64,000 nt of DNA from Ustilago trichophora (taxonomy: Eukaryota > Basidiomycota > Ustilaginomycetes > Ustilaginales > Ustilaginaceae), in assembly GCA_900323505.1 (NCBI GenBank), contig OOIN01000014.1, positions 310,001 to 374,000 on the forward strand. The letters are read 5' to 3'. Shown here in pieces: positions 32,249-42,267 of the stretch (positions are counted from its first letter, which is position 1; each line of letters opens with the position of its first letter). The notes beneath the pieces are model-generated. The model saw nothing but the letters and a program-made list of their open reading frames with translations, was not told where the DNA came from and ran no database searches. The translations under genes were made by a program, and so were the position numbers.

Positions 32249-33338
32249 TGCCGTTCTTATTTTTCTTTCCTTTTCTTCTTGTCTTCTTGTGATTCGTTTC
32301 TCATGCCATTGCTTCGTACTTTCATTAACGAACCCACGGACTCTTCCCTCGATCTTGTAACGATGTTCTAGACCGCATTCAATTTCCCCATTATTGCTTC
32401 AATCGTTTACTTGATATGCTTCTTGTGCTGTGAAGATTTGGTGAAAGCCGCAAGTTGAGAGCGTCGCCACACGCCCCACCTTGTTCGGCTGGCTGAGAGT
32501 GGTCGGCCACTTTCAACTACAACGGTTTGGTTCTTTCCTTTTGCCTCTATATAGAGTTTTGCTTTGGACTTCTCGCAAACACATCACTGACCTTTGCACG
32601 TTATTGGGGATGCAATGCAATCTGCAGCTCGTGTGTAGTAGCACCTCGTGCCAAAAACAGGATTGTTACAGCATGTGGCGTTCTTACCTGCTTACTCCTG
32701 CACGTTTGCGTTTCGGCAGTAGACTTGACCGAAAAGAGAAGCGCTTTGTAACCTCCTAGAAGCCGAAGCCGAGGTGAGAGCTCGTTAGATTCGCCGGTTT
32801 TTGTCTTGTTCAACAGAGGAGATGGGGAGATGGGTTGTCGGACATTGCTATGCCAGTGACCCTTGCTGACTTTGTTCTTTGAAAATCCGATTCATCTGTA
32901 CATTGGGACAGTTTTTGAACTCGTCCGCTGCAGAATCCTGGGCTTGGTCTTGTCCACACTATGATGACGGCTTGTAAGGGCAATAGAGGCCCATTGGCGA
33001 ATGAAGGATGTTGGACTGTGGACAAGTATTGATTACAAAAGAAAGAAAGAAATGGATAGATTCCGATGTGAAAAAAGGGTGTTTTTTGTTGGGTTGGTTC
33101 GGACGCGGACGGCAACTTAGGGGTGAGAGTACGGTCGTTGGTGGTGAATAGTTAGAATGCCGGTCGGATAGAACTCTAGACCGCAAGATTTTCATCATTT
33201 TGAGCATTCCATGGCGTGTGACAACCAAGGATTATCCCACGAGATGTACTGTATCTTGTTGGATCAACTGCTTGTTGCTGACTGAGAGGTGAAATGGGTA
33301 TCTTTGTCACCCACACAGGATTCCAACCAAAGGCGAGA

Positions 33339-33373
33339 ACTCGACTCAACTCGACTCGACTCGACTCGACTCG
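33339..33373. repeat. ACTCG pentanucleotide repeat
   Basis: About seven tandem ACTCG-like units are present, one of them ACTCA. Confidence 0.9.
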
Positions 33374-33693
33374 TTGTACAACGATCGAGAATACGTCAAA
33401 TTAGCGTCGTCTTTGACGTTCGACCTTATGAACAATGTCATGATCCGGATGACTGCAACAAGCTACTTGACTTTGACTTCATCACAAGGTGCTTTCAAGA
33501 CTCGATCTCCCACAACCCCTTTTGATACCCTTACAATACCTGTTGAGAATCAGTCAAACCAACCCAATCCCGCAAAAAAAAGAAAACAACAGTGCGCGGG
33601 GCTAAACAACTCGTTCTCACGCCATCCGATCTTGATGCCTACTACCATTCCCACAACCCCTTCCAACTGGCGTCCTCGAACAGGTAGCTTTTG

Positions 33694-33694
<1 letters not shown>

Positions 33695-33755
<61 letters not shown>
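33695..33755. repeat. 61-base poly-T tract
   Basis: This is an uninterrupted run of 61 T on the plus strand. Its exact length is likely unstable in sequencing. It could be the poly(A) tail of a retroposed sequence on the minus strand, but no body was recognised next to it. Confidence 0.9.
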
Positions 33756-33756
<1 letters not shown>

Positions 33757-34155
33757 TGTTGAAATGTGGAATGGCGAGCAATGTTTCAGGACGAATTTGA
33801 TATCAACTTTGTTGTTGAATATTTCTTCCAACCAAGGCGTCGACATATGCAGGAGTATGCTCATTCTCACAATGATCGCAAAAGGCGCAAGGTTTTATGT
33901 AATATGCTGGACCGACGATGTATCCTGGTGACTACCTCATTTGTGTTGCCGATAAAGGGGCACTGCACTGTACAATACAATACAGTGCAGTGGCCTTCAG
34001 TGTTGGAGCTCGAATCAGATCGCATTGAGCCAATGTTAAGGTAAGATATGGTACAATGGCGGTGGACTGTAGCGTTTCATTACATTATAGCGCTTTGTAC
34101 TTTGAGCGTCCTGCTCGGAGTATCGAGGGTCAGCAGATCCAATTACGGTATCCCC

Positions 34156-34358
34156 TTTCTTCCTTCGAATCGCATATATATACAACGCCCAACTTGTCTC
34201 CTCTTCCCCCTTCCTTCCTTTGACATCATCAACAAAGTTGGCTATCTCTTATCCTCTTTCTTCCTTCGAATCGCAGATATAAACAACCTCAAACTTGTCT
34301 CCTCTTCCTTCTTCCTTTGACATCATCAACCAAGTCAGCTATCTCTTATCCTCTTCAA
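34156..34358 (+). repeat. 101-bp tandem duplication in the promoter/leader of a secreted-protein gene
   Basis: Two adjacent copies with a period of 101 bases (34,156-34,256 and 34,257-34,358) share TTTCTTCCTTCGAATCGC, AACTTGTCTCCTCTTCC, TTTGACATCATCAAC and GCTATCTCTTATCCTCTT. The second copy ends directly before ATG 34,360. Each unit has an AT box (CATATATATA or AGATATAAA). Confidence 0.9.
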
Positions 34359-34359
34359 G

Positions 34360-35175
34360 ATGTCTCGATCGACAATCGTTCTTTGCCTTGTCTTCCTTGC
34401 AATCTTGTTGCTTGGGCAATCCGTGGCTATGCCACCACCGCAAAGAGTCCGGTCCCGACCACCCCCCCTTGATTTTCCCTCATCTAGCGCCTCGGTGAGC
34501 CGAGAATCGGGGTACGAGACTTTCTACCGTTCCTTACTAGCCCCGCTCGGACTGTACAAATCCGAACCAGACCATACTGCGCCAATCGGCTCTCCGCGTG
34601 GTAACGTCAGAATACCGGCAGGACAGACCGAGATGTATCTAGGACTTCTTAGTGACCATCCTGCTTATATCAGCCCAACAGCAGCAAACGATCTCAACGG
34701 CATCTTAAGAAGGATCAGAGACATGGTCAATAGTCCCAATGCTCCAACGCTGGCCGAACAACGTAAGTGTCTTCCCCTCGAATTGTTTGTTGGCCTCAAG
34801 ATTGGTTCCCGAGAAGAATATCTAACACCATGAATCCGAATCTTGTATGCAATCGTTATGGCCGGAATGGTAGGAAGCCTAGTGAGCTTGCTAGAACAAG
34901 AAGTTAATCGATCGAAAAGGGATCTCTTCTCGCCGCTTCATCCCGAAAACCTCACCTCCCAACACAAATCCCCAATTGAGAAGCTTCGAAACAAATACAA
35001 GGCGCTCATGCAGCTGCTCGAAGACCCAGAGCGGCTGAATCGACTAACGAATCAGTTGGAACCCGAATTTCAGGATCGATTCTTGGCGGCGAATGAAGTG
35101 CTGTCCGCGGAGAAAATGTTGCTGGATAACGCTTTGGAAATGGGATACGTTGGCGACTTTCCGCGTTTGCCATAG
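34360..35175 (+). CDS. Orphan secreted protein
   Basis: The predicted 234 aa protein uses exons 34360-34762 and 34874-35175. The 111-bp phase-1 intron has donor GTAAGT, acceptor GGTAG and a CTAAC branch-like site. A signal peptide covers about residues 1-23 (VLCLVFLAILLLGQSVA). The mature part has no cysteine pattern. It starts proline- and serine-rich and continues as a helical, charged domain (KLRNKYKALMQLLEDPERLNRL). No family was recognised. It stands alone between housekeeping genes, unlike the clustered secreted genes, and its promoter is tandemly duplicated. It could be a secreted effector or cell-wall protein. The acceptor was chosen because it removes an in-frame TGA at 34,831 and keeps phase. 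Confidence 0.7.
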
Positions 35176-35309
35176 GGAGCCCAATGTGTTTTAAAACAGC
35201 ATCGCGGAGGCTTGGTGGGGAGCTGAGAGAAAAGTCCAGTATGAGTGTATAGGACTGGGTATGATGTAGTGTACAATGATGAAGAGCAAGGTTGTTGGTG
35301 GAGTGGTTG

Positions 35310-35810
35310 TCAAGACTCTTGAGGTTTGCTAAAAGCTTCTTGTTCGTCCGACGGTGCTGTTGCTGCGGGGTCTTGATCGTTCGCTGCGTATTGCTTGAGC
35401 CAATCCTGTAGAATACCGATACAGTGTTACATATTCATCAGTGAGCTTGACCAAGTAATTCAATTCACGATGACCGCAGTTATACTCACCTCATTGTCCC
35501 AAACCGCCCTTCCAGCCTTGTTGCCTGCTCCGGCCTCCTTGACCTTGCTCGGATCCGCCAAGTTTACATGAATCGTCCTACCACCGATCGAATTCAAGTT
35601 CATATTGTCAAGAGCATCCAGTGCGTCATCCTCTGTGCTGAACGTGATGAATCCGAATCCTTTGTTTCTTTTACCGGAAGAAGTCGAGGTAGAGGGAACA
35701 GAGATGGAGATGATGTCACCGAAAGGGGTGAAGTAGGCGGCGAGCGAGGACTCGTCCAGTTGTGGCGGGAGATTACCGACGTATATTGATGATGAGGATG
35801 ATACACTCAT
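35310..35810 (-). CDS. Single-RRM protein resembling the N-terminal part of Cyp33/PPIE
   Basis: The predicted 138 aa protein uses exons 35810-35490 and 35405-35310. The 84-bp phase-0 intron has donor GTGAGT and acceptor TACAG. One RNA-recognition motif fills residues 8-85: RNP2 is IYVGNL and RNP1 is KGFGFITF. It is followed by a linker AVWDNEDWLKQY spanning the splice junction. That linker closely recalls the segment after the RRM in cyclophilin E (Cyp33), but no peptidyl-prolyl isomerase domain follows, only a short acidic tail. It likely binds RNA, perhaps with the spliceosome as Cyp33 does; this is inferred from similarity. Confidence 0.85.
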
Positions 35811-36143
35811 TTTGGACCAAGGCGACGGTGTAGTGGAGATGGTGTGTTGGAAGATGGACTGGGATGATGAGGATAAGTTCCAAGAGAAGCCATGAAGCTC
35901 AGAAGAAGCCCGACATCCGAAGACAAGTTGGATAAGGGAAAAAGAAAATCAGAAAAAGAAATTCAGGCACAAAAAAAGAGCTGCAATCTGCAAGCTTTTT
36001 CATTTTGGAGAAACCATGCACGCAAAACATACATAGCAGAGACACCTATCAAATGACTAGTGACGACCATCTAAATTGTAGCATTCCATAGTACTAAGGC
36101 TCCAAGGAAACAGGCAGTGCGAAAAGCATGATTTGTCGCAATC

Positions 36144-37247
36144 TCAACCCCACAGAGCGGTATGCTGTCGAGCAGCCTCATTGTACCTTCCACCGGCCAC
36201 CTTGAACTCCTTAACCTTGTCATCCAACTTGTTTTTCGTCTCTGCGTCGAGCTTGATGTTTGCTGCTTCGGCATTTTCCTTTGCCCTGCTGGCATTTCTG
36301 GTACCTGGCAGGGGAATTATGATGTCGCTGCTGGCCATGAGCCAGGCGAGACCGAGCTGGGTTGACGACATCTCTGGCTTGTGCTGCTTGGCGAGGGTGG
36401 TGAATTCGTTGGCAAGCTTGAGGTTCTGGCTGAGGTTGTCACTGTTGAGTCTGTCCATTCCGCGGCGAATGTCGCCCTCGGGGAGGTCGTCGATGGTCTT
36501 GATCTGACCCAAGAGACCTTTGCCAGTGGGGGAGTAGGCGAGGATGGGGATCTTTTTGTCCGAGCAGAAATTCACAATGCCAGAAGTGTATGCTTCGAGT
36601 TCCCACGGGCTAACCTCCAATTCGACGAATGCGATCGGAGCAACGCTAACGGCTTCTTTGATGGAAGCAAGGCCGAGCTCAGAGAGCGAGATGTGCTTGA
36701 AAAGACCCTTACCCGTGACCTTGTTGCCGTTCGAGTCGGTGTAGGTTTGCGAGGAAAGGGAGAGCATGTTGTACATGGTCTCGGTCATCGAATTTCCAGG
36801 ATCGCGACGGGCCATTTCGTAAACATCGATCTGCTTACCGCCATGATCGGTACCGAGCTGCTCGCGAATCCCAAGCAGATCAGATTCGAGATTCGAGACA
36901 GAGGCATCGGGTTTGAAGCCAGCCATGCCCTTGGCCCTGTACAGCTCGATGGGCGTACCACCCTTGACAGAAAGGATAGTCTTTTCCTTATACTCGGGAT
37001 AAGCATCGTAGAATCGACGAAGAAGCTTGAGGTTGGCGTAGGGGTCACTGGGAGGGCCATAGAAGGCTCCAGTGTTGAGCAAGTTGGATCCGGCATCAAC
37101 GGCAGCTTTGATGGTCTCAAAGGCTTGTTTGTCGGGAGTCTGTTGGGAAGGTTCAGCCCAGGACATGCCCATGCAGCCAAAGGCTACACGGCCGACGTGG
37201 ATATGGCTGGCACTGCCGCCAAGAGGGATTGTCGGGATTGGAGACAT
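36144..37247 (-). CDS. Aldo-keto reductase, pyridoxal reductase type
   Basis: A single exon encodes 367 aa. It is an (alpha/beta)8 NADPH-dependent reductase with the catalytic tyrosine in NTGAFYG and the catalytic lysine in ILSVKGG. The usual histidine position reads as YEMARRDP, as in yeast-type pyridoxal reductases (ARxDP). Later family blocks are PIAFVELEVSPWE, ILAYSPTGKGLLG and the cofactor phosphate-binding PLPGTRNASRAKEN. The likely reaction is pyridoxal to pyridoxine with NADPH in the cytosol; other aldehyde substrates are possible. The length fits the family. The long plus-strand frame over it is an antisense shadow. Confidence 0.88.
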   Translation of the reverse strand: MSPIPTIPLGGSASHIHVGRVAFGCMGMSWAEPSQQTPDKQAFETIKAAVDAGSNLLNTGAFYGPPSDPYANLKLLRRFYDAYPEYKEKTILSVKGGTPIELYRAKGMAGFKPDASVSNLESDLLGIREQLGTDHGGKQIDVYEMARRDPGNSMTETMYNMLSLSSQTYTDSNGNKVTGKGLFKHISLSELGLASIKEAVSVAPIAFVELEVSPWELEAYTSGIVNFCSDKKIPILAYSPTGKGLLGQIKTIDDLPEGDIRRGMDRLNSDNLSQNLKLANEFTTLAKQHKPEMSSTQLGLAWLMASSDIIIPLPGTRNASRAKENAEAANIKLDAETKNKLDDKVKEFKVAGGRYNEAARQHTALWG

Positions 37248-38753
37248 GATGCTGCGGATTCTTTGGCCGTCAAGAGAAAGAGGATTGAGGGTCGAGGTGG
37301 GAAAACACTAAGAGTGCGGCGGGGGAAACTGAAGGTATTTAACACTTGTCGCCGCCGGCCAAGATGCAAGCAGGGTTCATCATGCCTCCTCCACTGAAAC
37401 AGAAGAAAGTGGCGGAGATTACGGTGAGCTTTCTCGCCTGTTGCCGCCTTTGACTTGACTCCAAAAACATACTCGTTTCCATTGCTGGCTCCTTCGGTCA
37501 CCACAAGGTGAGAGAGAACTCAGATCGTCGCAAGAGAAGGAAGCGTCCGCGGATTTTGCGTGGTTGCTTTGCTTTCGCATGGTTTCCACGGAGTCGCCGG
37601 TTGGGTGGAGGTGGAGATACTTTTTATTTACTGTATTCTTATTGATTTTGGGATTGGAATGTTAGAGCCCGATTCATAACGGCCAAAGAAAAAGTACTCT
37701 GACAGCAAGGATCGGCACGTGATGGCTAATTTCAATAGTCGCGTCTCTCGGTGTGTGCACGGTTGGAAAACACACTTTTTCGCGACTCTTGGTGGCTTGA
37801 ACTTTGTTTGACAGCAACATGACAGCTTTGGCAGGACAGGCTGCGATTGCTTCTTTTAATAGTAGGAGACACATTCACTCTTGATGATCAGTATCAGTAC
37901 TAATGAGACGCTGCAGGTCTGGGAGGGAAAGGTCTAAAGGGTCAAGACTGATAATGCCAAAGAGGAAAGCCAAAATGTTGGCCAATGCTTCAGCGCAGAG
38001 GGGAAAGAGAAAGGGCGTAAGGCTGAAATGAATAAATGTTGTGTTGAGATCTACACGGCGTTCTCCAACTGTACGCAGCCAAGCCAGCGCTCCTTTTCGA
38101 TGACGGATGCACGAGCTGCATGATTTTCATCCACCCCTCTCTCCGAAAGGTACAGTACAGTTGACGCAGCAAGTTACTCACTCTGCTTGCCAAGTTCGCT
38201 AAGGCTAATTGTCACAAACACCCCTCAAGACGACGCAAGGCAGAAACCCTTGTCCTGTCACAGCTTGGTAGGCGGTATTTACTACCTCTTCTTTTTTTGC
38301 TGTCACAACTTTCTGCTGTATCACTCACCTACTCAAAGCGCCCACGCACACACACAAACAACTACTCCGCTGGCACTTTGACTTTCTCTTTGTATCCCTT
38401 CCTCTCTCTCTTCATCTTTGTCGTTCAACCTTCCCTACACCTTTCTCCTCAAGCATCCTCTCGTCGGGTATCTTTTCACCATTGCTCGTGTAGGCAAACA
38501 CTTGAGAGGCTTCCTTCAGCCTCGTAAGGTTTGATATTTCTTGCTCGTCATTGTCGACGTTGCAGAATCCCTCAGCAGACTACAAAATCAGCTCTCGACA
38601 ATATAAACAAAGGGACTTTTAGCATTTTAGATCACCGCTTCGTGCACTGCTCCATCTACATACACTGCAACATCCTACTCTTCTCTGCATCCATCACCCA
38701 TTCTTCTTCTCATCACTCGGACCTTGGCGTATTCGAGAACTTGCTAGCTCGAG
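37248..38753. other. Intergenic region between divergent genes
   Basis: This is the shared upstream region of the reductase (minus) and Polo kinase (plus). No gene was seen. TACAGTACAG lies at 38,151-38,160. A pyrimidine-rich leader covers about 38,380-38,700. Confidence 0.5.
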
Positions 38754-41611
38754 ATGGCATCCACAATGGCCACAGGGCCTTCCTCGCTAGCTCACCACCA
38801 GCTGCCTGCTCATCCAGCTTACGCTCGTACCGCCGTTCCCGCAACCACTTCTGCGCTCCCGTCGCGCCCCAGACCAGCTTCCACCATGTCTACGAAACAG
38901 CCCACCGGTGTCGCGGGTTCTGCCACCAACACCGCTGCTGCGGCTTCTTCCAAACCCAAGAAACCTCCTCTTCCACCACCGCCGAAAGTCATCATTGACT
39001 CGGAAGGGCGCGCTTTCAAGCGTGGCGAACTTCTCGGCCAGGTAAGTCTAATTCCCCCAGAATCGACTCAGTCTTCCTCTTCCTCGCCTTGTTAGAGCTC
39101 ATACTGATCCAAATCTTTTGACTATGATAGGGTGGATTCGCACGAGTCTACATGGCCTCGGACCCAGAAGGTCGACACAAGGCATTCAAAGTCATCGCCA
39201 AGGCTGCCATTGCCAAGTCGCGCAAAAACCGACAGAAGATTCTCGCCGAGATCATGATTCACAAGTCCGTCGACCATATTCACGTTGTCAAGCTCGAAGA
39301 CTGCTTTGAAGACGACGCTAACGTCTATTTCCGCCTTGAGCTCTGCCGCAATGGTTCTCTCAACGACATCATCAAGAAACGCGGGCCTTACACCGAGCCT
39401 GAAGCACGATATCTTATGGTTCAGATCCTTGCCGGCACACAAAACTTGCACCAGAACAGCATCATTCACCGTGACCTGAAGCTCGGCAACATCTTTTTGG
39501 ACGAAAGGATGCATGTCAAGATCGGAGACTTTGGCCTCGCCGCCTTACTCAAGCATCCAGAAGAGAGGAAGAAGACGGTCTGCGGTACTCCCAACTACAT
39601 TGCACCCGAGATTCTGTACGATCAGGGGCAAGGACACAGTTTCGAAGTGGATATCTGGTCCGTTGGTGTGATCATGTATACCTTGTTGGTAGGCAAGCCT
39701 CCTTTCCAAACGCCAAAGGTGGACGAGATTTACGAGAGGATCAGGCAGAACGCATACGAGATTCCTGCCAAAGCAGGACTCAGTATCGAAGCCATCGATC
39801 TCATCACGCGCATTCTCACCCACAACCCAGCACAACGACCGACGCTGGTCCAGATTATGAATCATGCCTGGTTCTATTCCGGTCTCGTCCCTCTCTCTAT
39901 CCCATCCACCGCCAAGGAGGGACAGCCTTTCCTCCCATCCATCACAGCCCGCGAATCTGCACGAAACCTCGAGTTGCTCAAACGACAAGCTTGCTGGGAC
40001 GACCGCGCCGACGATCTGCTCGAAGATGCGGCCTCTGGCTTTCCCGAAGTGTACTCTGACGCACAAGAACCGGTTGAGGTCATCGTCGATGCTCGTTCGG
40101 AGCTTCAGCAAGCCGAACAGGCAGAAGAGAGGAGGGAGAAGATGGACCGAGAGTTCAACCACGCTATCCAGCCCGAATCACCCATCTCTGCCTTGCTCAA
40201 GGCTGGCCGACAGCCACTTCTCAAGGCTCCTGCACCGCCACCGCAGTCGTTCGCTCGCTCCACCGCCAATTCCCTCGCCAAGCAGCTTTCCTCCCTCACC
40301 CTCTCCCGTGGCACGGCAGCGCAAGCGGATAAGGAGAACGCCAACCCGATGGCCCCTCCCAACCCACCTGCTGCTGCAGCTCGCCCCGAGTTTGGCCGCA
40401 TGTACTCGCGCAATACCAACGTCGCGCCGCAAGATGAACGAGCTGTGGCGCAGAAGGCGCGGCTCGTCACTTCCACGAGCGCCACAACTGCTACCGGTAC
40501 GGCTGGTCCCACTCGACCCTTGTCAACAGCATCGTCTCTGAACGAGTACAATGCCCTTGCACCTTCCTCTTCACGTGCCACATTGGCATCTGTGGGAAGC
40601 TCCACCGCCCTCGCCTCGGGAGTGAAAAAGACAAAGACTTCGATCGAGGTGATCATTTCCCACCTCGAGTCTGCACTCTCCTGCCTCGAAGCGAACCAGC
40701 TATACACACCTCCTTCGACATCTGCTGTGGACGCAATCCGCTTTGTCGACAAGGCATGCGAGTTAAACGGCACCCGCATCGTCCCCGAGTCACCCAAGAC
40801 GTTCCTCATCTCCTGGCTCGACCACTCTGAACGATACGGTCTTGGATATGCTCTCTCTGATGGTACGGTCGGAGTCTACTTCCGCGATGCAACCTCGATG
40901 GTGCTTTCGGCATCCAAGCGACATGTCGACTACATTTCCACCATCCGTGCGGCCAAATCTAGCATCACTCCGGCAGGAGGCCGAACGGATCAGTTGAAAC
41001 GGGAAAACTTCCTCATGCCCACCCCGTCTGCTGCACTTGACGATGGATCGGTTCCCAAAGAGCTTCAATCTCGCGTCCGAGTGATGAAGTATTTCGAAAA
41101 GGAAATCATGGATAGACTCTACGGTGCCGATTCACCGCTAACCTTTTCCGATATTGATCGAACGTCAGGAATGGTGTTTGTTCACAAGTGGTACAAGACC
41201 AAGGATGCCATCGTCTTCCGTCTTTCGAATGGTACGGTTCAACTCAACTTTTACGACCATACCAAAGTTTTCCTCACCCATGGAGCTCAAGTGATCTCGG
41301 TTATTGAACCGCTGGATAAAACGGCAGGTGTTCCTCGAATGACGAGTTGGACGCTCTCTGAATTTGTTTCAATCGCCTGTACCGATCGTAGCGCAAGAGA
41401 GGCCGAGGAAGAAGAACGTCATCGTTTCAATTTGGAATCTGCCCAAGAAAGGACGTACAAGACTAGACCTGCGGAAAGGCGGAAAGTTCGCGGTCTGGTA
41501 ACTAAACTTCGCTACGCTATGGAAGTCCTTCACACAACCGTACAATCAAAACAATCCGCTGCCATGTCTAGAAGCACCAGCGGTACCACAACAACCACCA
41601 CCGTCAACTAG
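38754..41611 (+). CDS. Polo-like mitotic kinase (Cdc5/Plo1)
   Basis: The predicted 922 aa protein uses exons 38754-39041 and 39131-41611. The 89-bp phase-0 intron has donor GTAAGT and acceptor GATAG. A disordered, alanine/proline-rich N terminus precedes the kinase domain (about 88-350). The glycine loop GQGGFARVY is split by the intron; HRDLKLGN has H209 and D211, DFG has D229, and CGTPNYIAPE marks the activation segment. The C-terminal Polo boxes are visible: PB1 FLISWLDHSERYGLGYALSDGT and PB2 VFVHKWYKTKDAIVFRLSNGT, with DHTK retaining the His/Lys pincer that binds phosphopeptides. It acts in mitotic entry, spindle and cytokinesis control. It is larger than the yeast enzymes because of disordered linkers. 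Confidence 0.95.
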
Positions 41612-41864
41612 GACTCACAATTTTCCATCACTTCGCTTTCATACACATATATATTGTTCTTACGGTACATTTTTTTCTTTTTTTTCTTTTAGGCTCTTTT
41701 CTTTCTTATCATCATTCATCTCTGCGTTAACTTACGCTTGCATCGTTGTTTCCATTTTCACGCTTCAATGACTCATTGCATACATCTGGGTTGCGACTGC
41801 TTCCGTGTGGATTTGTTTTCATGACAAGATTATTCCTTGCAACTTTTCAGGAGGAGCTTGTGCC

Positions 41865-42242
41865 ATGTTTTGATGGTGCTGGTGCTGTAGAGTAGAGGGA
41901 TGTTGGAGTGTGTTTTTTTCATGTGAGTTGTATAGATCATTGTACGATGTTGAGCCGAGATTTGATGGTACTGTACAGTAGAGGGATGTTGGAGTGTGTT
42001 TTTTTCATGTGAGTTGTATAGATCATTGTACAATGTTGAGCCAAGATTTGATGCAAACAATGTACGATGCTGAGCCAAGATTTGATGGTGCTGTAGAGTA
42101 ATGTTGGAGTGTGTTTCTTTCATGCGCATTGTACTGTATAGATGCAAACAATGTACGATGTTGAGCGAAGACCTGATGGTGCTGTAGAGTGATATTGGAG
42201 TGTTTTAGTTGATGCAAACAGTATAGATGCAAGTACAGTACA
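41865..42242. repeat. Degenerate tandem repeats in a 3-prime intergenic region
   Basis: About four imperfect units of roughly 90-110 bp share TTGGAGTGTGTTT, TCATGTGAGTTGTATAGATCA, TGTACGATGTTGAGC and GATTTGATGGTGCTGTAGAGT. They lie between the convergent Polo kinase and BTB/CAP-Gly genes. Two copies include TGTACAGTA-type palindromes. Confidence 0.85.
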
Positions 42243-42267
42243 ATTGCCACGTTGAACGAGATAAGGT

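Larger units (their letters stand above)
32249..34155. other. Intergenic region
   Basis: No gene is supportable. It holds an ACTCG pentamer repeat (33,339-33,373), a 61-base T run, and a CACTGTACAATACAATACAGTG near-palindrome at 33,965-33,986. Confidence 0.5.

Noticed and set aside
36381..37397. 338-codon plus frame opposite the aldo-keto reductase
   Set aside because: Antisense shadow. The reductase motifs are clear on the minus strand.
41865..42242. Regular repeats considered as a CRISPR array
   Set aside because: Units are imperfect, contiguous and without unique spacers. This is a eukaryotic minisatellite.
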